Source: Methylococcaceae bacterium (GTDB lineage Bacteria; Pseudomonadota; Gammaproteobacteria; Methylococcales; Methylomonadaceae). Taken from it: DNA of 64,000 bases. Numbering within the stretch: the first letter of the stretch is position 1; the number at the start of each line of letters is the position of its first letter. Made by a program: the position numbers and the translations under genes. The stretch is taken from the NCBI GenBank assembly GCA_030693065.1, contig JAUYBL010000003.1, forward strand, positions 38,208 to 102,207, read 5' to 3'. A model generated the notes under the pieces. The model searched no databases. It was given only the letters and a program-made list of their open reading frames with translations, and was not told where the DNA came from. This document shows, one piece after another, positions 16,663-24,036 of this stretch.

Positions 16663-16737
16663 TTTTCCAAAGTGTAATTAGCTTTATTGATCCCCCGCAC
16701 AACCGTCATGTATTGATTTCGCGCGAGGATGCCGGAA

Positions 16738-16983
16738 TCAATTCAAACGCTGGTTCGATTTCACCACAGTAAACCCCGCGCGTTTATTTTTGTCTTTCTG
16801 CCCCGCTCTTGCCTGATTCGAGGCTTCTGTGAGTGTGTCAGCCAACCCCAGAAACTCCGCTATTTCAAAATGTAACGACATGTTTCGGATATGCAGATGT
16901 ACTACGCCGCAGTCTCTGCAAATCAATGCCTTGCCGAATTCAGTAGCTGCTAAATATTCATGGGTACAGGGTTTTTTGTTCAT
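16738..16983 (-). CDS. small Cys/His-rich protein, possible zinc ribbon (81 aa)
   Basis: Residues 6-27 read CTHEYL..ICRDCGVVHLH, giving a C..H...C..C..H pattern that could bind zinc or iron. The rest is a helical segment (SLHFEIAEFLGLADTLTEA) and a Lys-rich tail. I chose ATG 16983 (GAG upstream) over GTG 16995. I do not know the family. It lies between two other small genes under the Fur box and ends 75 bp before the membrane protein start. Confidence 0.6.
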   Translation of the reverse strand: MNKKPCTHEYLAATEFGKALICRDCGVVHLHIRNMSLHFEIAEFLGLADTLTEASNQARAGQKDKNKRAGFTVVKSNQRLN

Positions 16984-17029
16984 GATGTTACTCACTAGTA
17001 AAGGGGATGGATGGTTCTTTATTACTCTC

Positions 17030-17230
17030 TCAACTGATTTTTTTTGAATTGATTTTTGATTTTGCTACCGATAGAAACATTTTCCAGACGATCTGCTTCG
17101 AGCCCAAATCCAGGCATCTAAAATCAGTGGCATGGATTTGGCCTTTTTCAACCAGGGAAGCAAGTACCTCCGGTGCAATCGCCAGCTTCACTGCTAAAGG
17201 AGTACGAAAAAAAGGAAATAAATTTCTCAT
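17030..17230 (-). CDS. small conserved-looking protein, first gene of the Fur-boxed cluster (66 aa)
   Basis: The protein begins MRNLFPFFRTPLAVKLAIAP and continues with a helical, well-mixed sequence including QIHATDFRCLDLGSKQIVW, which looks like a real domain rather than a chance frame. There is no clear ribosome site upstream of the ATG on this strand, which is a weakness. The 21-bp Fur box lies 30 bp upstream of the start. Function unknown; a role in iron-starvation response is inferred. Confidence 0.5.
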   Translation of the reverse strand: MRNLFPFFRTPLAVKLAIAPEVLASLVEKGQIHATDFRCLDLGSKQIVWKMFLSVAKSKINSKKIS

Positions 17231-17259
17231 GAAAAGGAGAGGATTTATTTATTTGCATC

Positions 17260-17280
17260 AAATGATAATGATTATCATTT
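17260..17280. promoter_or_regulatory. Fur box
   Basis: AATGATAATGATTATCATT (17261-17279) is a perfect 9-1-9 palindrome and matches the 19-bp Fur consensus except at the centre. It is placed just upstream of the minus-strand small-gene cluster (17230 downwards), so Fe-Fur should repress that cluster. Confidence 0.85.
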
Positions 17281-17374
17281 GAATGGTAAAGCTTTTTTTC
17301 TTCCTTTAAAAAATCGGACTGCCGGTCACGAAGCAACCGGCATGTTTGAGATGTTCTTTAATAGGGAGGCGGAT

Positions 17375-17842
17375 TTATATTTGCGATTGTAAGTAGTTTT
17401 GCAAACCTATTTTTTCAACCATGCCCAATTGTTTTTCCAGCCAATGGGTATGGTCGTCTTCTGTGTCCTTTAACATGACAAGAAGAATTTCACGGGTCTG
17501 GTAGTCTTGTACTGTCTCGCAATAAGCGATTACTTCGCGTAAAGCAGCAACCACACTTAATTCCAATGCTAAGTCGTTTTTCAACATCTCCGGCACGGTG
17601 CTGCCAACATGCAGAGGTTCACGCTTCGAAAGGTCGGGTGTACCTTCAAGGAACAAAATGCGTTTGATCAACGCAGTGGCGTGGCTGGTTTCATCCTGCA
17701 CTTCATGAGCGATTCGCTCATACAATTTACTGAACCCCCAATTTTCATACATTCTGGAATGAATAAAGTATTGGTCGATAGCGGTCAGCTCGCCAGCCAA
17801 TAATATATTCAAATGCTGGATAACTTGATTATCACCGTTCAT
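17375..17842 (-). CDS. bfr: bacterioferritin-family iron storage protein lacking the heme-ligand Met
   Basis: A 155-residue four-helix ferritin-like protein matching bacterioferritin along its full length (E. coli Bfr is 158). The diiron ferroxidase residues are visible: Glu18, Glu51, His54, Glu94, Glu128 and His131 (one residue shifted late in the chain). The residue at position 52, Met in heme-binding bacterioferritins, is Thr (DETSH), so this subunit should not bind heme between dimers by itself. It is either a heme-free ferritin-like form or a partner of another Bfr elsewhere. It faces the Fiu-like receptor gene, with a Fur box in between. Confidence 0.9.
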   Translation of the reverse strand: MNGDNQVIQHLNILLAGELTAIDQYFIHSRMYENWGFSKLYERIAHEVQDETSHATALIKRILFLEGTPDLSKREPLHVGSTVPEMLKNDLALELSVVAALREVIAYCETVQDYQTREILLVMLKDTEDDHTHWLEKQLGMVEKIGLQNYLQSQI

Positions 17843-18068
17843 TTTAGTTCCCCTAATAAAGATACAAAGACCCAGAACTCACTCACTGCCGCAAAATGAA
17901 AGTGAATACATTTTGTTTCAGCCAGGAATGTTTTCGTCTGGATTTTAAGTCCAGAGTCAAAAATCGGCAAACTCCAGAACATTAATTGCGATGAGTCGCT
18001 GTTTATATTTTCCGGAACAAATAGTCCCTTACCAGTTGAACGTCAAGATATTGGTGTGAGAACTTAGC

Positions 18069-18113
18069 TTGACAGTGTTTATTAATAAATTAAAATGAGA
18101 ACCGTTATCATTT
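18069..18113 (+). promoter_or_regulatory. sigma-70 promoter overlapped by a Fur box (Fiu-like receptor)
   Basis: TTGACA (18069-18074), a 16-nt spacer and TAAAAT (18091-18096) make a strong promoter. AATGAGAACCGTTATCATT (18094-18112) matches the Fur consensus at 16 of 19 positions and covers the -10/start region, a classic repression geometry. Confidence 0.8.
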
Positions 18114-18119
18114 AAAAAA

Positions 18120-18150
18120 CCAGCCACCCAGCGTTTCCTGCCAGGCAGCC
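18120..18150 (+). promoter_or_regulatory. receptor leader element, copy 3 (21-bp-spaced direct repeat)
   Basis: CCAGCCACCC at 18120 and CCAGGCAGCC at 18141, again exactly 21 bp apart, ending 33 nt before the receptor ATG. Here a promoter is visible upstream, and the element would lie at about +17 to +47, inside the transcript leader. Confidence 0.6.
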
Positions 18151-18183
18151 AATCACTTTTTACTGTTATAAATAGGAAAACGT

Positions 18184-20355
18184 ATGTCTAACAAAAATTC
18201 GAGCACAAAAGCCAAATGGCGATTGGGGGCTTTGTTGCCGCTGGGCGCGGCGTTAAGCGGGGTGACTTTTGCCGCCGAACCGCCCGCCGACACCACGGCA
18301 AGCGAAGGTCAGGAAGTCATCATGGAAGATGTCAAGGTCAAAGCCAATCGCGAGAAAAAAGCCAATTTGGTTAAGGGTTATCAAGCCAAAACCAACACCA
18401 CAGCCGTCAAAACCGATACCAAACTAATTGACCTGCCGCAATCCCTCACCGTCATTACCCAGGATCTGATCAAGGATCAGAATATGCAGAGCATAGCCGA
18501 TACGATTCGCTATGTGCCCGGCGTCGGCATTGCCCAGGGTGAAGGCAACCGCGATACGCCGATTTTTCGCGGCAATAGTTCGACATCGGATATGTATGTC
18601 GACGGCATCCGCGACGACGTGCAATATTTCCGCGATCTTTATAACATCGAAAGAGTCGATGTATTGAAAGGCCCCAATGCGATGGTTTTCGGCCGCGGCG
18701 GATCGGGCGGCTTGATTAACCGCGCCACCAAAATGGCGGACTGGAGTAATACGCACGAAATGAATGTACAGTTCGGCTCCTTCGATAAGTACCGGTTGAC
18801 CGGCGACTTCGATCACGCCATTAACGACAGTTTCGCGGTGCGCCTGACCAGCATGTGGGAGAATTCGCGCAGTTACCGCGAGGGCTTTGATGCCGGACGT
18901 TGGGGTGTTAATCCCACGGTGTCCTGGCGGCCTAGCGACCAGACCAAAGTCACGCTGGGTTATGAACATTACGAAGACGACCGGGTCGCGGACCGGGGGA
19001 TTTCCTCGTTCCGGGGTCGGCCGGTCAAAACCGACGCCTCCACGTTTTTCGGCGACCCGGATCGCAGCCCGACCGGGACAACGGTCGATTCCTTCAATGC
19101 CGTGCTGGATCACGACTTCGGCGGCGGTGTCTCGGTTCGCAACCGCACTCGATATGCCATTTATGACAAGTTCTATCAGAACATTTTTCCGGGCGCGGTC
19201 AATGCCGCCGGCAACCAAGTGGCAATCAGCGCCTACAACGACAAAAACCAGCGCGAGAATTTTTTCAACCAAACCGATCTGACTTTCGCACTGGATACCG
19301 GGCCTTTCAAACACAAGTTTCTGACCGGCATGGAATTTGGCTACCAGGAAACCGATAACTTTCGCAATACCGGTTATTTTACCGACATTGGTCTTAACGC
19401 GACCTCTGTGAATGTATCGCTGGCCGACCCGATCTATAAAGGCAATATCGCCTTTCGGCAAAGCGCTTCCGACGCCAATAACCATGGCGTAGCGACCACT
19501 GCGGCCGGTTATGTGCAGGATCAGATCCAGCTGGGCAAACATTGGCAGGCCATCATGGGTGTGCGTTACGACCGCTTTGAAGTCGATTTCCGCAATAACC
19601 GTAACGGCCAAAACTTTGCCACCAACGACGATCTGGTCTCGCCGCGCGGCGGCTTGATCTTTAAGCCGTTCAGCGACGACTTCTCGCTGTATGCCAATTA
19701 CAGCATCGCCTATGTACCAAGGGCCGGGGAGCAGTTGGCGTCTCTGGCTGTTTCCAACCAGGCGCTGAAACCGGAAGAGTTCAGAAATTACGAACTGGGC
19801 GCGAAATGGGATATTACGCCCGATCTTTCGACTACCCTGGCCTTTTTCCAGCTTGATCGTCTCAATGCCCTGGCGACCGATCCCAATAATTCGGCGGTAT
19901 CGTTTTTGGTCGACGGCCAGCGCACGCGCGGCATAGAGCTGGGGCTGAGCGGCAACATTACCGATGCCTGGAAGGTGATCGGCGGCTATGCCTATCAGAA
20001 TGCCGAGATCACCAAGAGCCTGTCGGCCAGCGCGTTGGCCGGCGCCACCTTGGCGCAAGTGCCGGAACACACTTTCTCGCTGTGGAACCGTTACGACATC
20101 ACCCAACAATGGGGCGTGGGCCTGGGCTCGATATACCGCAGCAAGATGTATGCGGCCACCAACAATACCGTCACCTTGCCGGGCTTCCTGCGCTTCGATG
20201 CGGCCGTCTACTACAAGGCCACTAAAAACATTCAGTTGCAAGTGAACATCGAAAACCTGTTGGACAAGGAGTATTACGCCTCGGCCCACAACAACAACAA
20301 TATCACGCCGGGTTCGCCGATTGCGATCAATGGGGGCGTGAGCATCAAGTTTTAA
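18184..20355 (+). CDS. TonB-dependent catecholate-siderophore receptor (Fiu-like)
   Basis: A 723-residue outer-membrane receptor with a signal peptide (about residues 1-31), plug motifs TKLIDLPQSLTVITQDLI and RVDVLKGPNAMVFGRGGSGG, and a barrel ending GVSIKF. The LKGPNAMVFGRGG.GG signature and the downstream PiuC/YbiX-type hydroxylase mirror E. coli fiu-ybiX, so a catecholate siderophore or its breakdown product is the likely substrate. It is only distantly related to the two receptors at 5989 and 14079. Regulation by Fur is strongly suggested by the promoter/Fur-box overlap at 18069-18113. The start follows TAGGAAAA. Confidence 0.93.
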   Translation: MSNKNSSTKAKWRLGALLPLGAALSGVTFAAEPPADTTASEGQEVIMEDVKVKANREKKANLVKGYQAKTNTTAVKTDTKLIDLPQSLTVITQDLIKDQNMQSIADTIRYVPGVGIAQGEGNRDTPIFRGNSSTSDMYVDGIRDDVQYFRDLYNIERVDVLKGPNAMVFGRGGSGGLINRATKMADWSNTHEMNVQFGSFDKYRLTGDFDHAINDSFAVRLTSMWENSRSYREGFDAGRWGVNPTVSWRPSDQTKVTLGYEHYEDDRVADRGISSFRGRPVKTDASTFFGDPDRSPTGTTVDSFNAVLDHDFGGGVSVRNRTRYAIYDKFYQNIFPGAVNAAGNQVAISAYNDKNQRENFFNQTDLTFALDTGPFKHKFLTGMEFGYQETDNFRNTGYFTDIGLNATSVNVSLADPIYKGNIAFRQSASDANNHGVATTAAGYVQDQIQLGKHWQAIMGVRYDRFEVDFRNNRNGQNFATNDDLVSPRGGLIFKPFSDDFSLYANYSIAYVPRAGEQLASLAVSNQALKPEEFRNYELGAKWDITPDLSTTLAFFQLDRLNALATDPNNSAVSFLVDGQRTRGIELGLSGNITDAWKVIGGYAYQNAEITKSLSASALAGATLAQVPEHTFSLWNRYDITQQWGVGLGSIYRSKMYAATNNTVTLPGFLRFDAAVYYKATKNIQLQVNIENLLDKEYYASAHNNNNITPGSPIAINGGVSIKF

Positions 20356-20498
20356 ATAATTTTGAAATCTGAAAAGCCAAGGATGGCAAAGGGTTCAAAC
20401 CTTCTATTGTTCCCATGCTCCGAACACATGCACCAGGAGACGGCTTACAGTCCATCACCATTTCGGATGCGAGAATCGCATAGACCAACAACTGCCTC

Positions 20499-21202
20499 AT
20501 GAATACAACAACCGACCAACTGATTAAGCCACCCGCCCGCCAAAAACCAACGGTGGCTATCTATTTTTACCCAAACGCTTATCGCGCGGCGCATTTTTAA
20601 AATGGTTACGCCGCACCCATGCCTGGATTGGCTTATGGGGAGCAGCGTTGGGTCTGTTGTTCGGTTTTTCCGGCATCTTGCTTAATCATCGCGACATCAT
20701 GAAAATTCCGGCCGCCAAAATGGAACAAAAGGAAATCCAGTTGCCGCTGCCGGAACCCCGCCCTGCCGATCCCAAGGCCATGGCAGCATGGCTGGGACAA
20801 ACCTTAAATATGGACACCGACCATGCCAGAGCCCGTCGCGAAGCTGGTAAAGTCGTGACCTGGAATAATACCCAGATCCAGCAGCCGTCGCTCTGGCAAA
20901 TCACCGTGCGTAATCCCCAGCGGATGATGCAGGCTGAATATTGGGAAGGTAATGCCTTAGTCAGCGTCAAACACGGCGAAGGCAATATGTTCTCGGTACT
21001 GACCAATCTGCATAAAGGCACTGGATTGGGCGTGAGCTGGGTGTTGTTGGCCGACACGCTGGCCGGCGGTTTGATAGTATTGAGTTTGACCGGCACATTG
21101 TTGTGGACACGGCTGCATGGCCGTCGATTAGCGGCGGCGGGGCTTGGTTTAGGCTCACTGAGTTTGACGGTATTTTTCGCGTTGCAGGCCATCGGAGGAT
21201 AA
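20499..21202 (+). pseudogene. PepSY-domain membrane protein, frameshifted near its N-terminus
   Basis: The ATG at 20499 opens a frame (MNTTTDQLIKPPARQ..) that ends at 20600, while the conserved remainder (GGYLFLPKRLSRGAFLKW, RRTHAWIGLWGAALGLLFGF, PepSY region, second membrane helix near the end) is read in a frame with no ATG or GTG before 20648. One extra A in the A5 run at 20542-20546 would join them as ..ARQKTNGGYLF... So this is either a 1-nt deletion, a sequencing error, or translation from TTG 20648 that would cut off the first helix. The intact protein would be about 234 residues, with two helices flanking a periplasmic PepSY region, and would lie between the receptor and the hydroxylase in an iron operon. 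Confidence 0.75.
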
Positions 21203-21205
21203 GTC

Positions 21206-21889
21206 ATGTTAATCGAAATCCCGGAACTCCTTTCCAGCCAAGCCCTGCAACAATGCCGAGAGCTACTGGCCGATGCGCCGTGGGCAGATGGCCGCATTAC
21301 TGCCGGTACCCAGTCGGCGCAGGTAAAAAACAATCTGCAATTGCCGGAGCAAACTCAGCAATGTCAGGCAGTTCGGGCAATTATTCAGGAAGCGCTGAAT
21401 CAGAATGCACTGTTTTTATCGGCGGCACTGCCAAAACGGATCTTTCCGCCGCTGTTTAATCGCTATGAAGGCGAACATAACACCTTCGGCAACCATATCG
21501 ACAATGCCATTCGCTACTGCGCGGTGACCGGCCAGCGGGTACGGACTGATTTGTCGGCCACAATATTTTTAAGTGATCCCGATAGTTACGATGGTGGTGA
21601 GCTGATTATCGAAGACACCTACGGTGAACATAGCGTCAAACTGGCGGCCGGTGACATGGTGCTGTACCCCGGCTCCAGCCTCCACCGGGTGGAACCGGTC
21701 ACCCGCGGCGCACGCGTAGCATCGTTTTTCTGGATTGAAAGCATGGTGCGCGAAACCGAACGCCGTCGACTGCTGTTTGAGATGGATATGTCGATCTTGG
21801 AATTACGCAATACCCAAGGCGACAGCAGACCTGCCGTTAATTTAACCGGCTGCTATCACAATCTATTAAGGATGTGGGCGGAGGTTTAA
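21206..21889 (+). CDS. piuC: Fe(II)/2-oxoglutarate-dependent PKHD-type hydroxylase (PiuC/YbiX)
   Basis: A 227-residue cytoplasmic dioxygenase typical of siderophore-receptor loci. The iron-binding facial triad is His97, Asp99 (GNHIDNA) and His160 (SSLHRV), and Arg170 (TRGARV) is placed to bind 2-oxoglutarate. Length agrees with PiuC/YbiX (225-227). It starts 3 bp after the PepSY stop, so it is in the same operon. The family substrate is not established; loss of PiuC affects uptake of catecholate-type compounds in other bacteria. Confidence 0.92.
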   Translation: MLIEIPELLSSQALQQCRELLADAPWADGRITAGTQSAQVKNNLQLPEQTQQCQAVRAIIQEALNQNALFLSAALPKRIFPPLFNRYEGEHNTFGNHIDNAIRYCAVTGQRVRTDLSATIFLSDPDSYDGGELIIEDTYGEHSVKLAAGDMVLYPGSSLHRVEPVTRGARVASFFWIESMVRETERRRLLFEMDMSILELRNTQGDSRPAVNLTGCYHNLLRMWAEV

Positions 21890-22036
21890 ATTCATACCTG
21901 CAGAACTGTTGACTGGCGGTCAGCACATGCGCAATCGCTGCTGATTTTCAAACAGTGCCGACTTAACCGCGAACAAAACTTCAATTAAAACAACAACAAG
22001 TTGTTTGGCATAAAATCTGCTTTTTGTTTCAAATAC

Positions 22037-22062
22037 ACAATTGAAATACAAATTTCAATTGT
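22037..22062. promoter_or_regulatory. perfect inverted repeat, likely operator of the TetR-family regulator
   Basis: ACAATTGAAAT (22037-22047) and ATTTCAATTGT (22052-22062) are perfect 11-bp arms around the spacer ACAA. It lies 24 bp before the regulator's ATG, the usual place for an autoregulatory TetR operator. Confidence 0.75.
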
Positions 22063-22086
22063 CCAACTTAAACATTATGATGTTGT

Positions 22087-22728
22087 ATGGCCGACCTTAA
22101 AACCAAATCAGAACAAACTCGGCATCGACTATTAAGCGCCGCCAGCCGTATTTTTGCTGAGAAAGGTTTTCAGGATGCGACAATCGCCGAAATCTGTGAG
22201 CAGGCTGAGGCCAATATCGCCTCGGTTCATTATCATTTTCACGATAAGGAGACTCTTTATCTGGAATCTTGGCGTTTTGCGTTTAATCGGGAGCTTGATC
22301 AATACCCGCCAGATTTAGATTTAAAACCTGAATCGACTGCCGAGCAACGCTTAGCCAAACGGATTAAATCACTGGTTTATCGGGTCGCAGATAACAATTC
22401 CTACTCATTCGCGATTCTTCATAAAGAAATGGCGCACCCTACCCGGCTTTTATCTGACATTTTGGAAAATGAAATCAATCCCCAACGCATACAAATGTTT
22501 GCTTTATTACGGGAATATTTAGGGCAGAAGGCTTACGAACAACACATCCAATATTGCCACGCCAGCATCATGGGGCAATGTTTTCAATTGCTACGTTTAA
22601 GACACATGCAAAGTGTCCGCCCATATCGTCAACATCCCAGCGACTTAAGCGACATTGAGGCCTTTGCCGAACACGTCGTGCAATTTTCGCTTGCCGGCAT
22701 TAAAGCCATTCGTTCAACGCTTAATTAA
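22087..22728 (+). CDS. TetR-family transcriptional regulator (CerR/DUF1956-like C-terminus)
   Basis: A 213-residue repressor. The N-terminal helix-turn-helix is clear (RHRLLSAASRIFAEKGFQDATIAEICEQAEANIASVHYHFHDKE, about residues 12-55). The C-terminal ligand domain resembles the YbiH/CerR group (FAILHKEMAHPTRLLSDI). It starts the efflux operon; the adaptor gene begins 12 bp after its stop. The palindrome 24 bp upstream is its probable operator, so a toxic ligand would derepress the whole operon. Ligand unknown. Confidence 0.88.
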   Translation: MADLKTKSEQTRHRLLSAASRIFAEKGFQDATIAEICEQAEANIASVHYHFHDKETLYLESWRFAFNRELDQYPPDLDLKPESTAEQRLAKRIKSLVYRVADNNSYSFAILHKEMAHPTRLLSDILENEINPQRIQMFALLREYLGQKAYEQHIQYCHASIMGQCFQLLRLRHMQSVRPYRQHPSDLSDIEAFAEHVVQFSLAGIKAIRSTLN

Positions 22729-22740
22729 TTATTGGGTTAT

Positions 22741-24030
22741 ATGAGTCAAAAAAATCACCACGAGCTACCTCCTTCCACCGGTAAGCCAAAATCATATTTG
22801 CTTCCCGGCTTACTGATAGCGTTGGCTATCGGTGCAGGAGGCTATTATTTCGCAAAATCCCCTTCGACGCCTGGCGATCAAGCTGGCCCTCCTGGGGGGG
22901 GCAGAGGTGGCCCCGGCGGTTTTGATGCGCCGACAGCCGTAGCGGTTGAGACCGCCAGCCAAGGGGATTTTCCGGTTTATTTAAACGGTTTAGGCACGGT
23001 AACCGCGTTACGTAATGTGACCGTTCGGCCGAGAGTCGATGGCGAACTGATCAAAGTTGCGTTCACCGAAGGACAGTTGGTCAAAGAAGGCGATTTATTG
23101 GCAGAAATCGATCCACGTCCTTTTCAAATTCAGTTGCAGCAAGCTGAAGGCCAGTTGCTGCGCGATGAGGCCTTATTAAAAAATGCCGAAGTCGATCATG
23201 CCCGTTACTTAACTTTGCTAGAGCAAGACTCTATTGCCGCCCAACAAACCGTGACCCAGGAAGCCCAGGTAAAACAATATCGCGGCATTGTCGAAATGGA
23301 TAAAGCCCAAGTTAATAACGCCAAGCTGCAACTGACTTATGCACGTGTAACTGCGCCGATCTCAGGCCGAGTGGGATTGCGCCTAATAGACCAGGGCAAT
23401 ATCGTTCGTGCCAGCGATACCACAGGTTTGGTGGTGATTACCCAAATGCAACCGATAACTGTCGTGTTTACCCTACCGGAAGATAAAGTGCAGGCAATCA
23501 TACAGCGCTGGCGCACCAACGAACCCGTGGCGGTATCTGCTTACGATCGTGCCGGCAAAATTAAACTGGCTGAAGGTAAGTTACTGGCTATCGACAATCA
23601 AATCGACTCCACAACCGGCACGCTTAAATTGAAGGCGCAATTTGATAACAACGAACGCAGCTTATTTGCCAATCAGTTCGTTAACATCAAAATGCATCTG
23701 GATACCTTGCGCGGCGCGACTTTGGTGTCCACTGCCGCCATCCAAAACGACAGCCAAGGGCCGTTCGTTTATGTGGTTAAGGAAGATAAATCGGTGCAAC
23801 TGCGCCGCGTAACACTCGGCCCCACCGAAGCTGACAAAGTCGTGGTGTTAAGTAATCTCACAGCAAATGAAATCGTTGTAAATGAGGGTACCGATAGACT
23901 TAAAGAAGGCAGTAAAGTTGATGTTGCCCAAAAAGACGGCCAAGCCGTGGCGGCCAGCCCAGCGTCACAACAGCCCAAACCCGAAGGCCAAGACGAAGGC
24001 AAGTTTCGTAAAAGAGATCGGCGCTCTTAA
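22741..24030 (+). CDS. RND efflux periplasmic adaptor (MdtA-like)
   Basis: A 429-residue membrane-fusion protein. It has one N-terminal membrane helix (about residues 22-40), a Gly/Pro-rich linker (PPGGGRGGPGG), the first lipoyl half (VTVRPRVDGELIKVAFTEGQLVKEGDLLAEIDPRPF), a helical hairpin, the second lipoyl half (APISGRVGLRLIDQGNIV) and beta-barrel/membrane-proximal domains, ending in a Lys/Arg-rich tail. ATG 22741 is used; a TTG at 22732 is in frame. It bridges the RND pumps to the outer-membrane factor encoded further down. Confidence 0.9.
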   Translation: MSQKNHHELPPSTGKPKSYLLPGLLIALAIGAGGYYFAKSPSTPGDQAGPPGGGRGGPGGFDAPTAVAVETASQGDFPVYLNGLGTVTALRNVTVRPRVDGELIKVAFTEGQLVKEGDLLAEIDPRPFQIQLQQAEGQLLRDEALLKNAEVDHARYLTLLEQDSIAAQQTVTQEAQVKQYRGIVEMDKAQVNNAKLQLTYARVTAPISGRVGLRLIDQGNIVRASDTTGLVVITQMQPITVVFTLPEDKVQAIIQRWRTNEPVAVSAYDRAGKIKLAEGKLLAIDNQIDSTTGTLKLKAQFDNNERSLFANQFVNIKMHLDTLRGATLVSTAAIQNDSQGPFVYVVKEDKSVQLRRVTLGPTEADKVVVLSNLTANEIVVNEGTDRLKEGSKVDVAQKDGQAVAASPASQQPKPEGQDEGKFRKRDRRS

Positions 24031-24036
24031 AAAAAT

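Noticed and set aside
18424..20289. 621-codon open frame antisense to the Fiu-like receptor
   Set aside because: It is the exact antisense of a strongly conserved receptor gene with signal peptide, plug motifs and aromatic end; long antisense frames are common in such GC-biased genes and this one has no family features.
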